Origin: Roseibium sp.
GTDB taxonomy: Bacteria > Pseudomonadota > Alphaproteobacteria > Rhizobiales > Stappiaceae
Direction: 5' to 3'
DNA length: 64,000 bases
NCBI GenBank assembly: GCA_017643215.1
Contig: JAEPNV010000014.1
Coordinates: 62,001 to 126,000, forward strand
Positions 34,947-42,660 of this stretch are shown here, one piece after another (the stretch's first letter is position 1; each line of letters opens with the position of its first letter). The translations under genes were made by a program, and so were the position numbers. Under the pieces are notes generated by a model. That model made no database searches. It was not told where the DNA came from and saw nothing but the letters and a program-made list of their open reading frames with translations.

Positions 34947-35864
34947 TCAGGCGACTTTCTTGTCCTGTCCCACCAGACTTTCCATGCCCGCTTGAAGCCC
35001 CTTCAATGCCGCGCCCGACAACGGTCGCAGCGGTGGCCGCGGCATGCCGCCGCCCGGCCGGTGAAGAAAGTCCATGGCAGCTTTCGTTGCCGGGTAAAGC
35101 GTACGGCCTTCGGAGGTAAATAGCTCCGTCATTGCCTGGCCGGTTGCCTGCAACGCCCAGGCGTCTTGCATCTGCCCGGCCTTGGTTTTGTGCCAGAGCT
35201 GCATGCAGTCGTGCCAGACATTGGGAAAACAGTCGATATGGCCGTCCGCGCCGGCCAAAGCGGCGGCAACGCCGATGGTCGATGAGGGGCCGCAGAACAC
35301 CCGGATTCTATCGCGCACCCGGTTCAGGGTCTGATGAAAGTTGTCCCATTGCCCGCTGCTTTCCTTTATGGCGACCACATGATCAAGGTCCGCCAGTTTG
35401 TCGGCGATTGCCGGCGTGATGGCGTTTCCGGCGTTTCGGGGGATGTTGTAGAGCACGATCGGCAGGTTCGCCTTGGCGTCGATGGCGGCGAAATGCTCGA
35501 TGATTTCACTGTCTGAAAGGTGGACGAAATAGGCGGACATCACCAGAACCGCATCGGCTCCGGCCGACTTGGCCGCGTCGATCTGTTCAATGACCTCGCT
35601 CTCGCGGATCGCGCCGGTGCCGACGATTGCCGGACCTCGGCCCTTGCATGCATCGACCGTCAATTGGGCCAAACGCTCGCGCTCTTTCAGCGTAAGCGAC
35701 CAGAATTCACCCGTGCACCCGGCGGCGACGATCCCGGTTGCGCCTGCTGAAAAGAGTTCGTCGATATTGGCGCGAAAACCGTCCTCATCAAGCGATAGGT
35801 CCGCGTGAAACGGGGTGGTCACGGCGGGCATCGGCCCGGCCCAATCGACACTGTCTCTGTTCAT
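34947..35864 (-). CDS. DapA/N-acetylneuraminate lyase family protein (copy 1)
   Basis: A 305-aa class I aldolase or dehydratase. GCTGEFWSLTLKERERL matches the GTTGE loop, Tyr in IVLYNIPRNAGNAIT, and Schiff-base Lys in VVAIKESSGQWDN. Start ATG 35864 overlaps the ATPase stop (ATGA). Family members cleave or form 2-oxo acids, or deaminate/dehydrate 4-hydroxy-pyrroline-carboxylate and keto-deoxy sugar acids. A second family member lies at 48971-49921 in the same regulon. Confidence 0.92.
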   Translation of the reverse strand: MNRDSVDWAGPMPAVTTPFHADLSLDEDGFRANIDELFSAGATGIVAAGCTGEFWSLTLKERERLAQLTVDACKGRGPAIVGTGAIRESEVIEQIDAAKSAGADAVLVMSAYFVHLSDSEIIEHFAAIDAKANLPIVLYNIPRNAGNAITPAIADKLADLDHVVAIKESSGQWDNFHQTLNRVRDRIRVFCGPSSTIGVAAALAGADGHIDCFPNVWHDCMQLWHKTKAGQMQDAWALQATGQAMTELFTSEGRTLYPATKAAMDFLHRPGGGMPRPPLRPLSGAALKGLQAGMESLVGQDKKVA

Positions 35865-37033
35865 GACGCTGCCTTTTCAGCCTTTGGATCGGCCTTGGTG
35901 TTTTTTGACGCGATGATTTGTGGCGTGGCTTTGGCGGAGGACGGCGCGGCAGATTGCGCCGGCCGGTTCCACCGGTCACCGCGCGGCCCGGATCCAAAAA
36001 TGTGCACATGGCTGGCATCCAGCACCACCTTCACCTGTTCGCCGGGCTGCCAGCTTTGCATGGCCGGGGCGCGGGCAGTCAGACGATGACCGCCGGGAAG
36101 CTGCATGAAGACGATGTTCTCATGGCCGGTTTTTTCAACGACCTGGACGACTGCGCCGATCGGTCCTTCCCCAACGGACACATTCTCCGGCCGCACGCCC
36201 AAACAGGCGGGCCCGGATTTCGCCTGACCGGAAAGGGGCCCGACCGTCATCGACAAGCCTTCGGCATTGAACGTCCAGGCGCCGGCATCTTCGGTCAATT
36301 CCCCATCGATCATCGTCATGGCCGGTGTGCCGATGAAACTGGCAACGAAGCGGTTGGCCGGCTCTGCATAAACATCCGTGGGTGGCGCGAATTGCTGGAG
36401 TTTGCCGCCGTCCATGACGGCGATGCGGTCGGACATCGTCATCGCCTCCAGCTGGTCGTGGGTGACGTAGACCATCGTCCGGCCCAGCCGCCGATGCAGT
36501 TCGACCAGTTCCACGCGCATATAGCCGCGGAGCTTGGCGTCGAGGTTCGACAGCGGCTCGTCCAGCAAAAAGACCTTTGGATCGCGGACCAAAGCGCGCC
36601 CGAGCGCAACCCGTTGCTGCTGCCCGCCCGAAAGCTGGCGCGGCTTTCGATCCAACAGCTCTGTGAGCTGCAGCAGGCTTGCGGTGGCCGCGACGCTCTT
36701 TTCCCGTTCCGCGGCCGGGACGCCGCGTTTCTTGAGCGGATAGGCAATGTTCTGCGCGACCGACATATGCGGATAGAGCGCGTAGGACTGGAACACCATC
36801 GCGATGTCGCGTTGTCCCGGCGCCAGATCGTTCACAATGCGGTCGCCGATCCGGATTTCGCCCGAGTTCGGAAATTCCAATCCCGCCAGCATCCGCAGCG
36901 TCGTGGTTTTGCCGCAGCCGGACGGTCCGAGCAAAGACACGAACTCGCCTTCTTCGATGTTCAGGTCCAGGCCGTGAACGGCGGTAAAACTGCCGAATTC
37001 CTTTCGGACGTTGGAGAACACAACAGCGGCCAT
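35861..37033 (-). CDS. Sugar-type ABC transporter ATPase, UgpC/MalK-like
   Basis: A 390-aa ATPase: Walker [10 protein letters not shown] (36-44), Q-loop [14 protein letters not shown], signature [16 protein letters not shown], Walker [17 protein letters not shown]-loop [15 protein letters not shown], and a TOBE domain ([17 protein letters not shown]). A C-terminal tail of about 30 residues rich in Ala, Lys and Pro goes beyond the usual end. AAAGGGCC precedes ATG 37033, supplied by the end of the putative inserted element just upstream. It powers the permeases at 37306-39032. Confidence 0.93.
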   Translation of the reverse strand: MAAVVFSNVRKEFGSFTAVHGLDLNIEEGEFVSLLGPSGCGKTTTLRMLAGLEFPNSGEIRIGDRIVNDLAPGQRDIAMVFQSYALYPHMSVAQNIAYPLKKRGVPAAEREKSVAATASLLQLTELLDRKPRQLSGGQQQRVALGRALVRDPKVFLLDEPLSNLDAKLRGYMRVELVELHRRLGRTMVYVTHDQLEAMTMSDRIAVMDGGKLQQFAPPTDVYAEPANRFVASFIGTPAMTMIDGELTEDAGAWTFNAEGLSMTVGPLSGQAKSGPACLGVRPENVSVGEGPIGAVVQVVEKTGHENIVFMQLPGGHRLTARAPAMQSWQPGEQVKVVLDASHVHIFGSGPRGDRWNRPAQSAAPSSAKATPQIIASKNTKADPKAEKAAS

Positions 37034-37037
37034 GGAC

Positions 37038-37308
37038 TAGGCCCTTTGGACGAATTGGAGATGCATTTCGCCGGGAAACGCATCGTCCAAGATCAAGGCA
37101 ATCCGGCGCAGGTGATGCGCGCCCATCATCAAGACGGATTTGCGCCGGGTTTGGGCGATGCGGGTCCGGCCCTTCGGGTGAGACGAGAGACGTCGATCTG
37201 GCATGAAACGCCCCTTGACCGTATCGCCGATACGCTCTGCGGGTCTTTTCCCGCCACCTCTTGCCTCTTGTCTCACGACATGCGTCTCCAATTCGTCCAC
37301 AGGACCTA
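37038..37308. mobile_element. Putative MITE-type element with terminal inverted repeats, inserted at TA
   Basis: A 271-bp segment between the permease stop and the ATPase start. Its ends form a 33-nt inverted repeat (37038-37070 against 37276-37308) identical at 29 positions, both beginning TAGG and containing TGGACGAATTGGAGA. The terminal TA on each side fits a TA target duplication, as for IS630/Tc1-mariner relatives. Removing one TA plus the body leaves AAAGGT-TAG-TCC-ATG: the permease stop is kept, three bases precede the ATPase ATG and an AAAGG site is well placed. Further internal pairing: 37178-37189 with 37265-37276 (11 of 12) and the hairpin CGTATC-GCC-GATACG (37220-37234). An 87-codon frame spans it on the minus strand without known features. 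Confidence 0.6.
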
Positions 37309-38133
37309 ACCTTTCACACCGCCAGCGCCGAAGCCGCGGGTCAAATAGCTTTGCAGGAAAGCGAAGATGATGATCAAAGGCACGCTCATCATGACCGAGG
37401 CGGCCATCAGCAAGGACCATTCGATGTTGAAGGACGACACGAGCATATTCATCACGCCCGTGGTGAGCGGACGCGCATCATCGGAGTTCACCAGGACAAG
37501 GGCGTAAAGATACTCGTTCCAACTCAAGATGAACGTGAACAGCGCGGTCGAGATGATGCCTGGAAGCAGTTGCGGCAGGATCACATCCACGAAAGCGCCC
37601 ATTCTGCTGGCGCCGTCGACAAGGGCGGCGCTTTCCAAATCTTCTGGAATGCCGGCCATGAACGAGCGCAACAGCCACAGCGCGTAAGGCAGCGCAAAGG
37701 TGGTGTAGGCAATGACCAGGCTGAAGATGTTGTTGGCCAGGCCGATCTGCACCAAGAGCAGATAAAGCGGGATGATCAACACCACGGACGGCAACAAGTA
37801 GGTGAACAACACCATGAAAGCCAGGCTCTCGCGGCCGCGAAACCGGAACCGGACCAGGCTATAGGCCCCCAGCGTTCCAATGGCGACGACCACAAATGTC
37901 GTGGTGGTCGACAAGATGACCGAGTTCCGGAAATAGGTGAGGAAGTTGGTGCGCTCGATCAGATGGAGATAATGCTCGAATGTCCACGTCTCCGGCAGCA
38001 TGGTGGGCGGACGGCGAAACAGCTCGAAGGCGGGTTTGACGGAGGTCACCAGCATCCAAAACAGCGGGAAGGCGACCGCCAACACGATGCCCCAGGCAAA
38101 GAGGTTGAAGGCGAGTTTTTTGACAAACGCCAT
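37306..38133 (-). CDS. Sugar-type ABC transporter permease, MalG/UgpE-like
   Basis: A 275-aa inner-membrane permease with six hydrophobic segments: FNLFAWGIVLAVAFPLFWML near the start, then the EAA loop (IPEDLESAALVDGASRMGAF) and C-terminal LQSYLTRGFGAGGVKG. Start ATG 38133 overlaps the partner permease stop by one base. Its TAG stop falls on the edge of the putative inserted element. Confidence 0.93.
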   Translation of the reverse strand: MAFVKKLAFNLFAWGIVLAVAFPLFWMLVTSVKPAFELFRRPPTMLPETWTFEHYLHLIERTNFLTYFRNSVILSTTTTFVVVAIGTLGAYSLVRFRFRGRESLAFMVLFTYLLPSVVLIIPLYLLLVQIGLANNIFSLVIAYTTFALPYALWLLRSFMAGIPEDLESAALVDGASRMGAFVDVILPQLLPGIISTALFTFILSWNEYLYALVLVNSDDARPLTTGVMNMLVSSFNIEWSLLMAASVMMSVPLIIIFAFLQSYLTRGFGAGGVKG

Positions 38134-39032
38134 CAGGTTTCCTCCTCGCTGCGGGTTCGCCGGATATAGACGAGCATGAAGACCAGCATGATCAGCATCA
38201 TCATGACCGCATAGGCGGACGCATTGCCCATATCGTTCAGCGCAAAGGCCTCCTGATAAACCAGCAATGGCAGGGTTTGCGTGTCGTTGAGCGGCCCGCC
38301 GCCCGTCAGCAGGAAGATGAGGTCAAACTCCTTGAAGTCCCAGATCGCGCGCAACAGGATGATCACGACGAGCACGTCGCGCAGCTGGGGAAGCGTGACA
38401 TCAAAGAAGCGGGCGATCGGACCGGCGCCGTCGATCTTGGCCGCCTCATAAAGCTGATCGGGAATTGTCTGCAGCCGTGCCAGCACGGCGATCACGACAA
38501 AGGGAAAATACTTCCATGCACCGACCAGAATAACCGAGATCATGGCATTGGGCATGGTGCCCAGATAGTCCATCGGGAAACTGATGATGCCGAGGCTGAT
38601 CAGGAAATGGTTCATGATCCCGTAAAGATCATTAAACAGCCATTTCCAAACCAGCACCGCCACAACGGTCGAAATGAAATAGGGAAACAGGATCAGCGAG
38701 CGCGCAAGGCTGCGAAACCACATGTTCTGGTGAAGCACCAGAGCCATGCCGACACCGAACAGGATCTGAAGGCTGAGGGTGCCAACGGTCCAGATGAGCG
38801 TTGTGCCGAGCGAGGACCAGAACGTGCCGGTGGACAGCAATTCGGCATAGTTGTTCAGGCCGACGAAATCGCCTTGAAGCGTCGGCGTGAATATGGAGAA
38901 GAACGACAGGTAGATCGCCGACAGAAGCGGGTAGACGATCACCGCGCAGAACACGACGACCGTCGGCGCGATCAACATCACGCCGAGCATCGCGTAGCGC
39001 CGTTCGAGCAGTGTTCCGGTATTACGGGCCAT
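38133..39032 (-). CDS. Sugar-type ABC transporter permease, MalF/UgpA-like
   Basis: A 299-aa inner-membrane permease: VYPLLSAIYLSFFSIF near the first membrane segment, EAA loop (IPDQLYEAAKIDGAGPIARF) and LLTGGGPLNDTQTLPLLVYQEAF, typical of MalF-type subunits. I chose ATG 39032 with GAAGGCACCTT upstream. Preceded by a hairpin (39051-39081) after the binding-protein gene. Confidence 0.93.
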   Translation of the reverse strand: MARNTGTLLERRYAMLGVMLIAPTVVVFCAVIVYPLLSAIYLSFFSIFTPTLQGDFVGLNNYAELLSTGTFWSSLGTTLIWTVGTLSLQILFGVGMALVLHQNMWFRSLARSLILFPYFISTVVAVLVWKWLFNDLYGIMNHFLISLGIISFPMDYLGTMPNAMISVILVGAWKYFPFVVIAVLARLQTIPDQLYEAAKIDGAGPIARFFDVTLPQLRDVLVVIILLRAIWDFKEFDLIFLLTGGGPLNDTQTLPLLVYQEAFALNDMGNASAYAVMMMLIMLVFMLVYIRRTRSEEET

Positions 39033-39050
39033 AAGGTGCCTTCGATGACT

Positions 39051-39081
39051 GACCGCCTCCTGCGCGTTGCGGGAGGCGGTC
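39051..39081 (-). promoter_or_regulatory. Intercistronic stem-loop between binding protein and permease
   Basis: Perfect 10-bp arms GACCGCCTCC (39051-39060) and GGAGGCGGTC (39072-39081) with an 11-nt loop, between the binding-protein stop (39109) and the permease start (39032). No U-run follows in the leftward transcript. This is the fourth such hairpin after a binding-protein gene in the window. Confidence 0.68.
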
Positions 39082-39108
39082 ATGATCGTTGGGGTCCGTG
39101 GATTATTG

Positions 39109-40446
39109 TTAGCCTTTTACGATCGCCTCAATGGCCATCGACGCATCGCTCAATGCCGTATCGGCATTATCGCCGTTGATCACCACTTTCTGCACCAGTT
39201 CGGAGATCACATTGGATCCGATGATCTCCCCGGCCTTTTCATTGGACTTGTGGGCCGCACTTTCATAGCCAAGATTGAAACCGCCCGCCGCTGACTCGGC
39301 CATCAGCTCCACTTCGGCGGAGTAACGCTGGATGATATCGTTGTCCTGATACATCGGGTTGTTGTTGATGGACTGAAGAACCGGCAACACGTGGCCGGGA
39401 GCGGCGTGCAACTGCTTGATGTAGCCTTCAGGATCGAACAGGAAAGCGCCAAACTGCTTCGCCGCTTCAATGTTCTTGGACTGGGCCGGGATGAACACCG
39501 ACGGGAAGTCGTTGAAGGTCCACGGCGCCACATCGGTCGAAATGCGCGGGTACCTCACACAGGTTACATGTTCAGCAATACCGGGGTTCTGATTGTTGAC
39601 GTTTGCCAGGACACGTCCGGTGTAGATGCCGGTTGCTGTCGCTCCGGAGACGAACGCCGTCAGGCTTTCGCCCCAGGAATAGTTCGTGGCGCCGGGCGGG
39701 CAGAACTCGCGCATTTCGCGGTAGAACTCGAGCGCGTTGCGGGTGCCTTCATTGTCGATCGCAACATCCAAATCGGGCGTGAAGACCTGGCCGCCAGCCT
39801 GGTGGATGAAGCCGATGAAGATCAGCGATGTCATGGAGTTGCGGCCATAGGGCAACGGTGCGCCAAAGAGGCCGCCCGTTTGCATGGCCGACACGGCCGC
39901 GCGCAGCTCGTCCCAGGTCTCGGGCGCTTTGTCGATACCGGCGGCTGCCATGAGGTCCCGGCGCAGCCACAGCATGTTGGCGGCCGAGTTGCCGATGCCC
40001 GTGCCGCAATAGTTGCCATCGGCGGCGCGGAACACGTCATTGGCGCCGGGGAAATAGTCGTCCGCCCCGATGGCGTCGATCACGTCGTTGAACGGCTCAA
40101 TCAACCCGTTCGCATAGTAGGACTGCACGGCGAAGGAGGGCAGGTGGGTGACAATGTCCGGGACTTCGCCGGACGAAAAGGCCGCGGCGAGCTGCGGCGC
40201 ATAGCCCTCGTCGGACGTGGTTTCGAATTGAACATCGATGCCGGTGGCGGCCTTAAAGTTTGCGATCTGTAACTGATAGGCTTCGACCTGTGCCGGCGCC
40301 GCTTGCGGCGACCACCAGCGCAAGGTGACATCGCTTTGAGCGCGCGCAATGCTAAAAGGGGTGGCAGCCAGTGCGGTTGAAGCTGCGAGGCCCTTGAGGG
40401 CCGTTCTGCGCGAAATACCCTTCGCGGAGGTCTTGCCATTGATCAT
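39109..40446 (-). CDS. Sugar-type ABC transporter substrate-binding protein with Tat-like signal
   Basis: A 445-aa family-1 binding protein. The N-terminus carries a twin-arginine-like motif (SRRTALKGLAAS) before a hydrophobic stretch ending AATPFSIARAQ, so export may be by Tat. Mature part: VTLRWWSPQAAPAQVEAYQ, FKAATGIDVQFETTSDEG, and late VFIPAQSKNIEAAKQFGAFLF. CGGGAGATGTCAAT before ATG 40446. First gene of the ten-gene operon running to 30583, with an IclR operator array 27-79 bp upstream. Ligand unknown; sugar-type transporters also carry opines, polyols and glycosylated compounds. Confidence 0.92.
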   Translation of the reverse strand: MINGKTSAKGISRRTALKGLAASTALAATPFSIARAQSDVTLRWWSPQAAPAQVEAYQLQIANFKAATGIDVQFETTSDEGYAPQLAAAFSSGEVPDIVTHLPSFAVQSYYANGLIEPFNDVIDAIGADDYFPGANDVFRAADGNYCGTGIGNSAANMLWLRRDLMAAAGIDKAPETWDELRAAVSAMQTGGLFGAPLPYGRNSMTSLIFIGFIHQAGGQVFTPDLDVAIDNEGTRNALEFYREMREFCPPGATNYSWGESLTAFVSGATATGIYTGRVLANVNNQNPGIAEHVTCVRYPRISTDVAPWTFNDFPSVFIPAQSKNIEAAKQFGAFLFDPEGYIKQLHAAPGHVLPVLQSINNNPMYQDNDIIQRYSAEVELMAESAAGGFNLGYESAAHKSNEKAGEIIGSNVISELVQKVVINGDNADTALSDASMAIEAIVKG

Positions 40447-40472
40447 ATTGACATCTCCCGTTTTTGCCAAAA

Positions 40473-40525
40473 GTTCACATAGCGAACGCTTGTGCGATAA
40501 TTCACCTTCAGTGCAAAATGCGCAA
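40473..40525. promoter_or_regulatory. IclR operator array A (three 15-mers, 19-bp period)
   Basis: GTTCACATAGCGAAC (40473-40487) is a full match to GTKCR-N5-YGMAC. GTGCGATAATTCACC (40492-40506) and GTGCAAAATGCGCAA (40511-40525) are weaker copies exactly 19 bp apart. The array lies between the binding-protein gene and the divergent iclR gene. Rightward, TTCACA (40474-40479), 16 bp and GATAAT (40496-40501) form a good promoter embedded in the array, pointing to autoregulation of iclR. Confidence 0.68.
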
Positions 40526-40637
40526 GTGGTTTTCCGCATTTCTTCTTCTGTCTGTGGGTTATGCGGTGTGGTACGGAATGGTGGACGCGATGACGTGATG
40601 TTGGGTTTTGGCAACGCAACGTAGAAAGGAGGGCATC

Positions 40638-41528
40638 ATGGCCACGAGGTCGAAAGCGAAGGACGCTGCCGAAACTGGCGGCGCATCTGACCACGTTGCA
40701 AAACCTGCCGAGTCGCCGATCGGCCTGATGACGGCTGCACCCGACGACCTTGACGAGGCCAGCAGTGGCGTGAATTCACGCGATTATGTCAGTTCGCTTG
40801 CGCGGGGCCTCGATGTCCTGCGTGCGTTCAACCAAACCCGCCGAAAGATGACGCTTTCGGAAGTCGCCGCTGAAACCGGCAACACCCGCGCAGGCGCGCG
40901 CCGCATTTTGCTGACGCTGGTCCGTGAGGGCTACGCAGTGGCGGACGGACGCTTGTTCGACCTGACGCCAAAAGTCCTTGAACTCGGATTTTCCGTCCTC
41001 TCCTCCAAGGGAACATGGGATATCGCACGGCCCTTTATCGAGCACCTTTCCGAAGAAACCCGGGAGAGTGTCTCGGCCGCCATTCTCGACAAATACGATG
41101 TGGTCTATGTCTGCGGCACACAGGCCCATCGCGTGATCAGCGTGGGGATCACCGTGGGCCGGCGCTTCCCGGCCCATGTGACCGCGACCGGCCGCGTGCT
41201 GTTGGCCGGGTTGCCGGAAGAGCAGTGGCCGGACATGATCCGCGGCATCCCGTTGGAGCCCATCAACGAGCGCACGGTGACGGACCGCGCCAAGTTCCGC
41301 AAAATCCTTGAAAAGGTGCGTGACCAGGGCTGGTCGCTGGTCGATCAGGAGCTTGAAACCGGGCTTATGTCGATCGCGGTCCCGCTCTATCTTTCGTCCG
41401 GCGTGATGGCGGGGGCGGTGAATGTCGGTGTTCCGACATTGCGCATGTCGTCCGACGACATGGTCAATGACTTGCTGCCGAAGCTGCAAGAAACCGTCAC
41501 CAACATAAGCCTGGCCCTACGACGTTAG
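40638..41528 (+). CDS. IclR-family transcriptional regulator
   Basis: A 296-aa regulator. A charged N-terminal extension of about 50 residues precedes the winged helix (YVSSLARGLDVLRAFNQTRRKMTLSEVAAETG, then RAGARRILLTLVREGY) and an effector domain with the IclR signature (VGRRFPAHVTATGRVLLAGL, SLVDQELETGLMSIAVPLY). This is close to the PcaR/PobR/CatR subgroup. GAAAGGAGGGCATC decides ATG 40638. Divergent from the ABC operon. Six intergenic regions between 40.4 and 57.2 kb carry sites resembling the 15-bp PcaR operator, so this protein probably controls the whole island. Confidence 0.93.
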   Translation: MATRSKAKDAAETGGASDHVAKPAESPIGLMTAAPDDLDEASSGVNSRDYVSSLARGLDVLRAFNQTRRKMTLSEVAAETGNTRAGARRILLTLVREGYAVADGRLFDLTPKVLELGFSVLSSKGTWDIARPFIEHLSEETRESVSAAILDKYDVVYVCGTQAHRVISVGITVGRRFPAHVTATGRVLLAGLPEEQWPDMIRGIPLEPINERTVTDRAKFRKILEKVRDQGWSLVDQELETGLMSIAVPLYLSSGVMAGAVNVGVPTLRMSSDDMVNDLLPKLQETVTNISLALRR

Positions 41529-41532
41529 TGCC

Positions 41533-42660
41533 TTAGGTGGTAAACCTGCCGGGCGAAAAACGCTCGATATCGGTATTGGGGACCTGGCCCAGTGCAATGT
41601 CCGCGGCCAAGCGCCCAACCAGCGGCCCGAGCGTGTAGCCAGCGTCGCCAGGAACGGCCATGACAACGCGCTTACATGCGGGCAGACGGCCGATAATCGA
41701 CGCGCCGTCGGTGGTCGTGTTCATCCCCGCCCACGTCCGGATCACACTGAGGTTGCCAATCGCCGGGACAAGCTCGGCCGCAAGTGCGACGTTGCCCAAC
41801 AGCGAGGTTACTTCGACCTCTGGTGGACGATGGGGACCGCAATCCTTTGCGGCCCAGCCGCCGCCGATGACGATCTGGCCAGAACCGAACTGTTTTAAAG
41901 TGATGGACCGCTCCGCGTGCTGAACCAGGTGCGAGAGGGCGATCGACGCCGGCTCCGTAATGTTCATGTGCAGCGGTTCGGCTTGGGAGGGAATGGCAAC
42001 ACCGAACGGCCTGGTCAATTCGCCGCTGCCCCAGGCCGCAGCGACAATGACCTGATCTGCCCGGTGGTCTCCATTTGCCGTATGCACGGTAATGCCGTTG
42101 GCGGCCTCGGTGAGCGCTTCCACAAACACGGTTTCGCGTCTGGCGCCCGCCGCCTCCGCCCGTGCGCGTAAACGCTTGTTGGCGATCAGCGGATTGAGTT
42201 TTCCCTCATCGCGGCACAGCTCCGCGCCGACAATATGAGCGCCCAGCCACGGCGCGATGTTTTCAAGGTCCTGCCGCTGGAGAATGTCGACCGTCAGGCC
42301 TTGGGCGGCCTCCCGCTCCGCTTTCTTTTCCAGAAAGGCCAACTGTTCATCGCTTTCGGCGAGCATCAACCCGCCGTTTCGCACCAGGTCGACGCCGCCC
42401 AGCTGCTCATCGAGCTCGACCCAGGTCTCCGCTGCCTGCCGATAAAACGGGAGTGAGGCCTCCACCGCCGGCACTTGGTTTGGGTATAAGCGCATGAACC
42501 GGCTTTGCATCTGGACATGCAAGGATCCGGCATTGGCGTCTGAGCCCGCGTTCCGGGCAGCGTCCAAGATGGTAACCCGCGCGCCGTTTTCGGCAAGGTG
42601 GATCGCCGCCATCGTGCCGGTGACGCCGCCGCCGACGACCAGCACATCAGCCGCCGGCAT
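41533..42660 (-). CDS. FAD-dependent oxidoreductase, DAO family (dehydrogenase subunit)
   Basis: A 375-aa flavoprotein of the D-amino-acid oxidase/SoxB/HcnC type. N-terminal VLVVGGGVTGTMAAIHLAENG binds FAD; ANAGSLHVQMQSRF follows, and the C-terminus has RTWAGMNTTTDGASIIGR and VPGDAGYTLGPLVGR. ATG 42660 overlaps the upstream 2Fe-2S/FAD gene by 14 nt, so the two should form one complex, as in D-hydroxyproline dehydrogenase, opine oxidase or HCN synthase. It oxidises a C-N bond of an amino-acid-like compound; which one is unknown. A paralogue lies at 49963-51102. Confidence 0.9.
   Translation of the reverse strand: MPAADVLVVGGGVTGTMAAIHLAENGARVTILDAARNAGSDANAGSLHVQMQSRFMRLYPNQVPAVEASLPFYRQAAETWVELDEQLGGVDLVRNGGLMLAESDEQLAFLEKKAEREAAQGLTVDILQRQDLENIAPWLGAHIVGAELCRDEGKLNPLIANKRLRARAEAAGARRETVFVEALTEAANGITVHTANGDHRADQVIVAAAWGSGELTRPFGVAIPSQAEPLHMNITEPASIALSHLVQHAERSITLKQFGSGQIVIGGGWAAKDCGPHRPPEVEVTSLLGNVALAAELVPAIGNLSVIRTWAGMNTTTDGASIIGRLPACKRVVMAVPGDAGYTLGPLVGRLAADIALGQVPNTDIERFSPGRFTT

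Noticed and set aside
37037-37300. An 87-codon frame (GTG start) between the permease and ATPase genes on the minus strand
   Set aside because: It coincides almost exactly with the inverted-repeat element, is Arg-rich with no known domain, and the repeat ends force similar words on both strands. Better explained as a by-product of the element than as a conserved gene.
40638-41528. Calling the IclR regulator PcaR
   Set aside because: Its operator resembles the PcaR site, but no protocatechuate or beta-ketoadipate pathway gene is present in the window.
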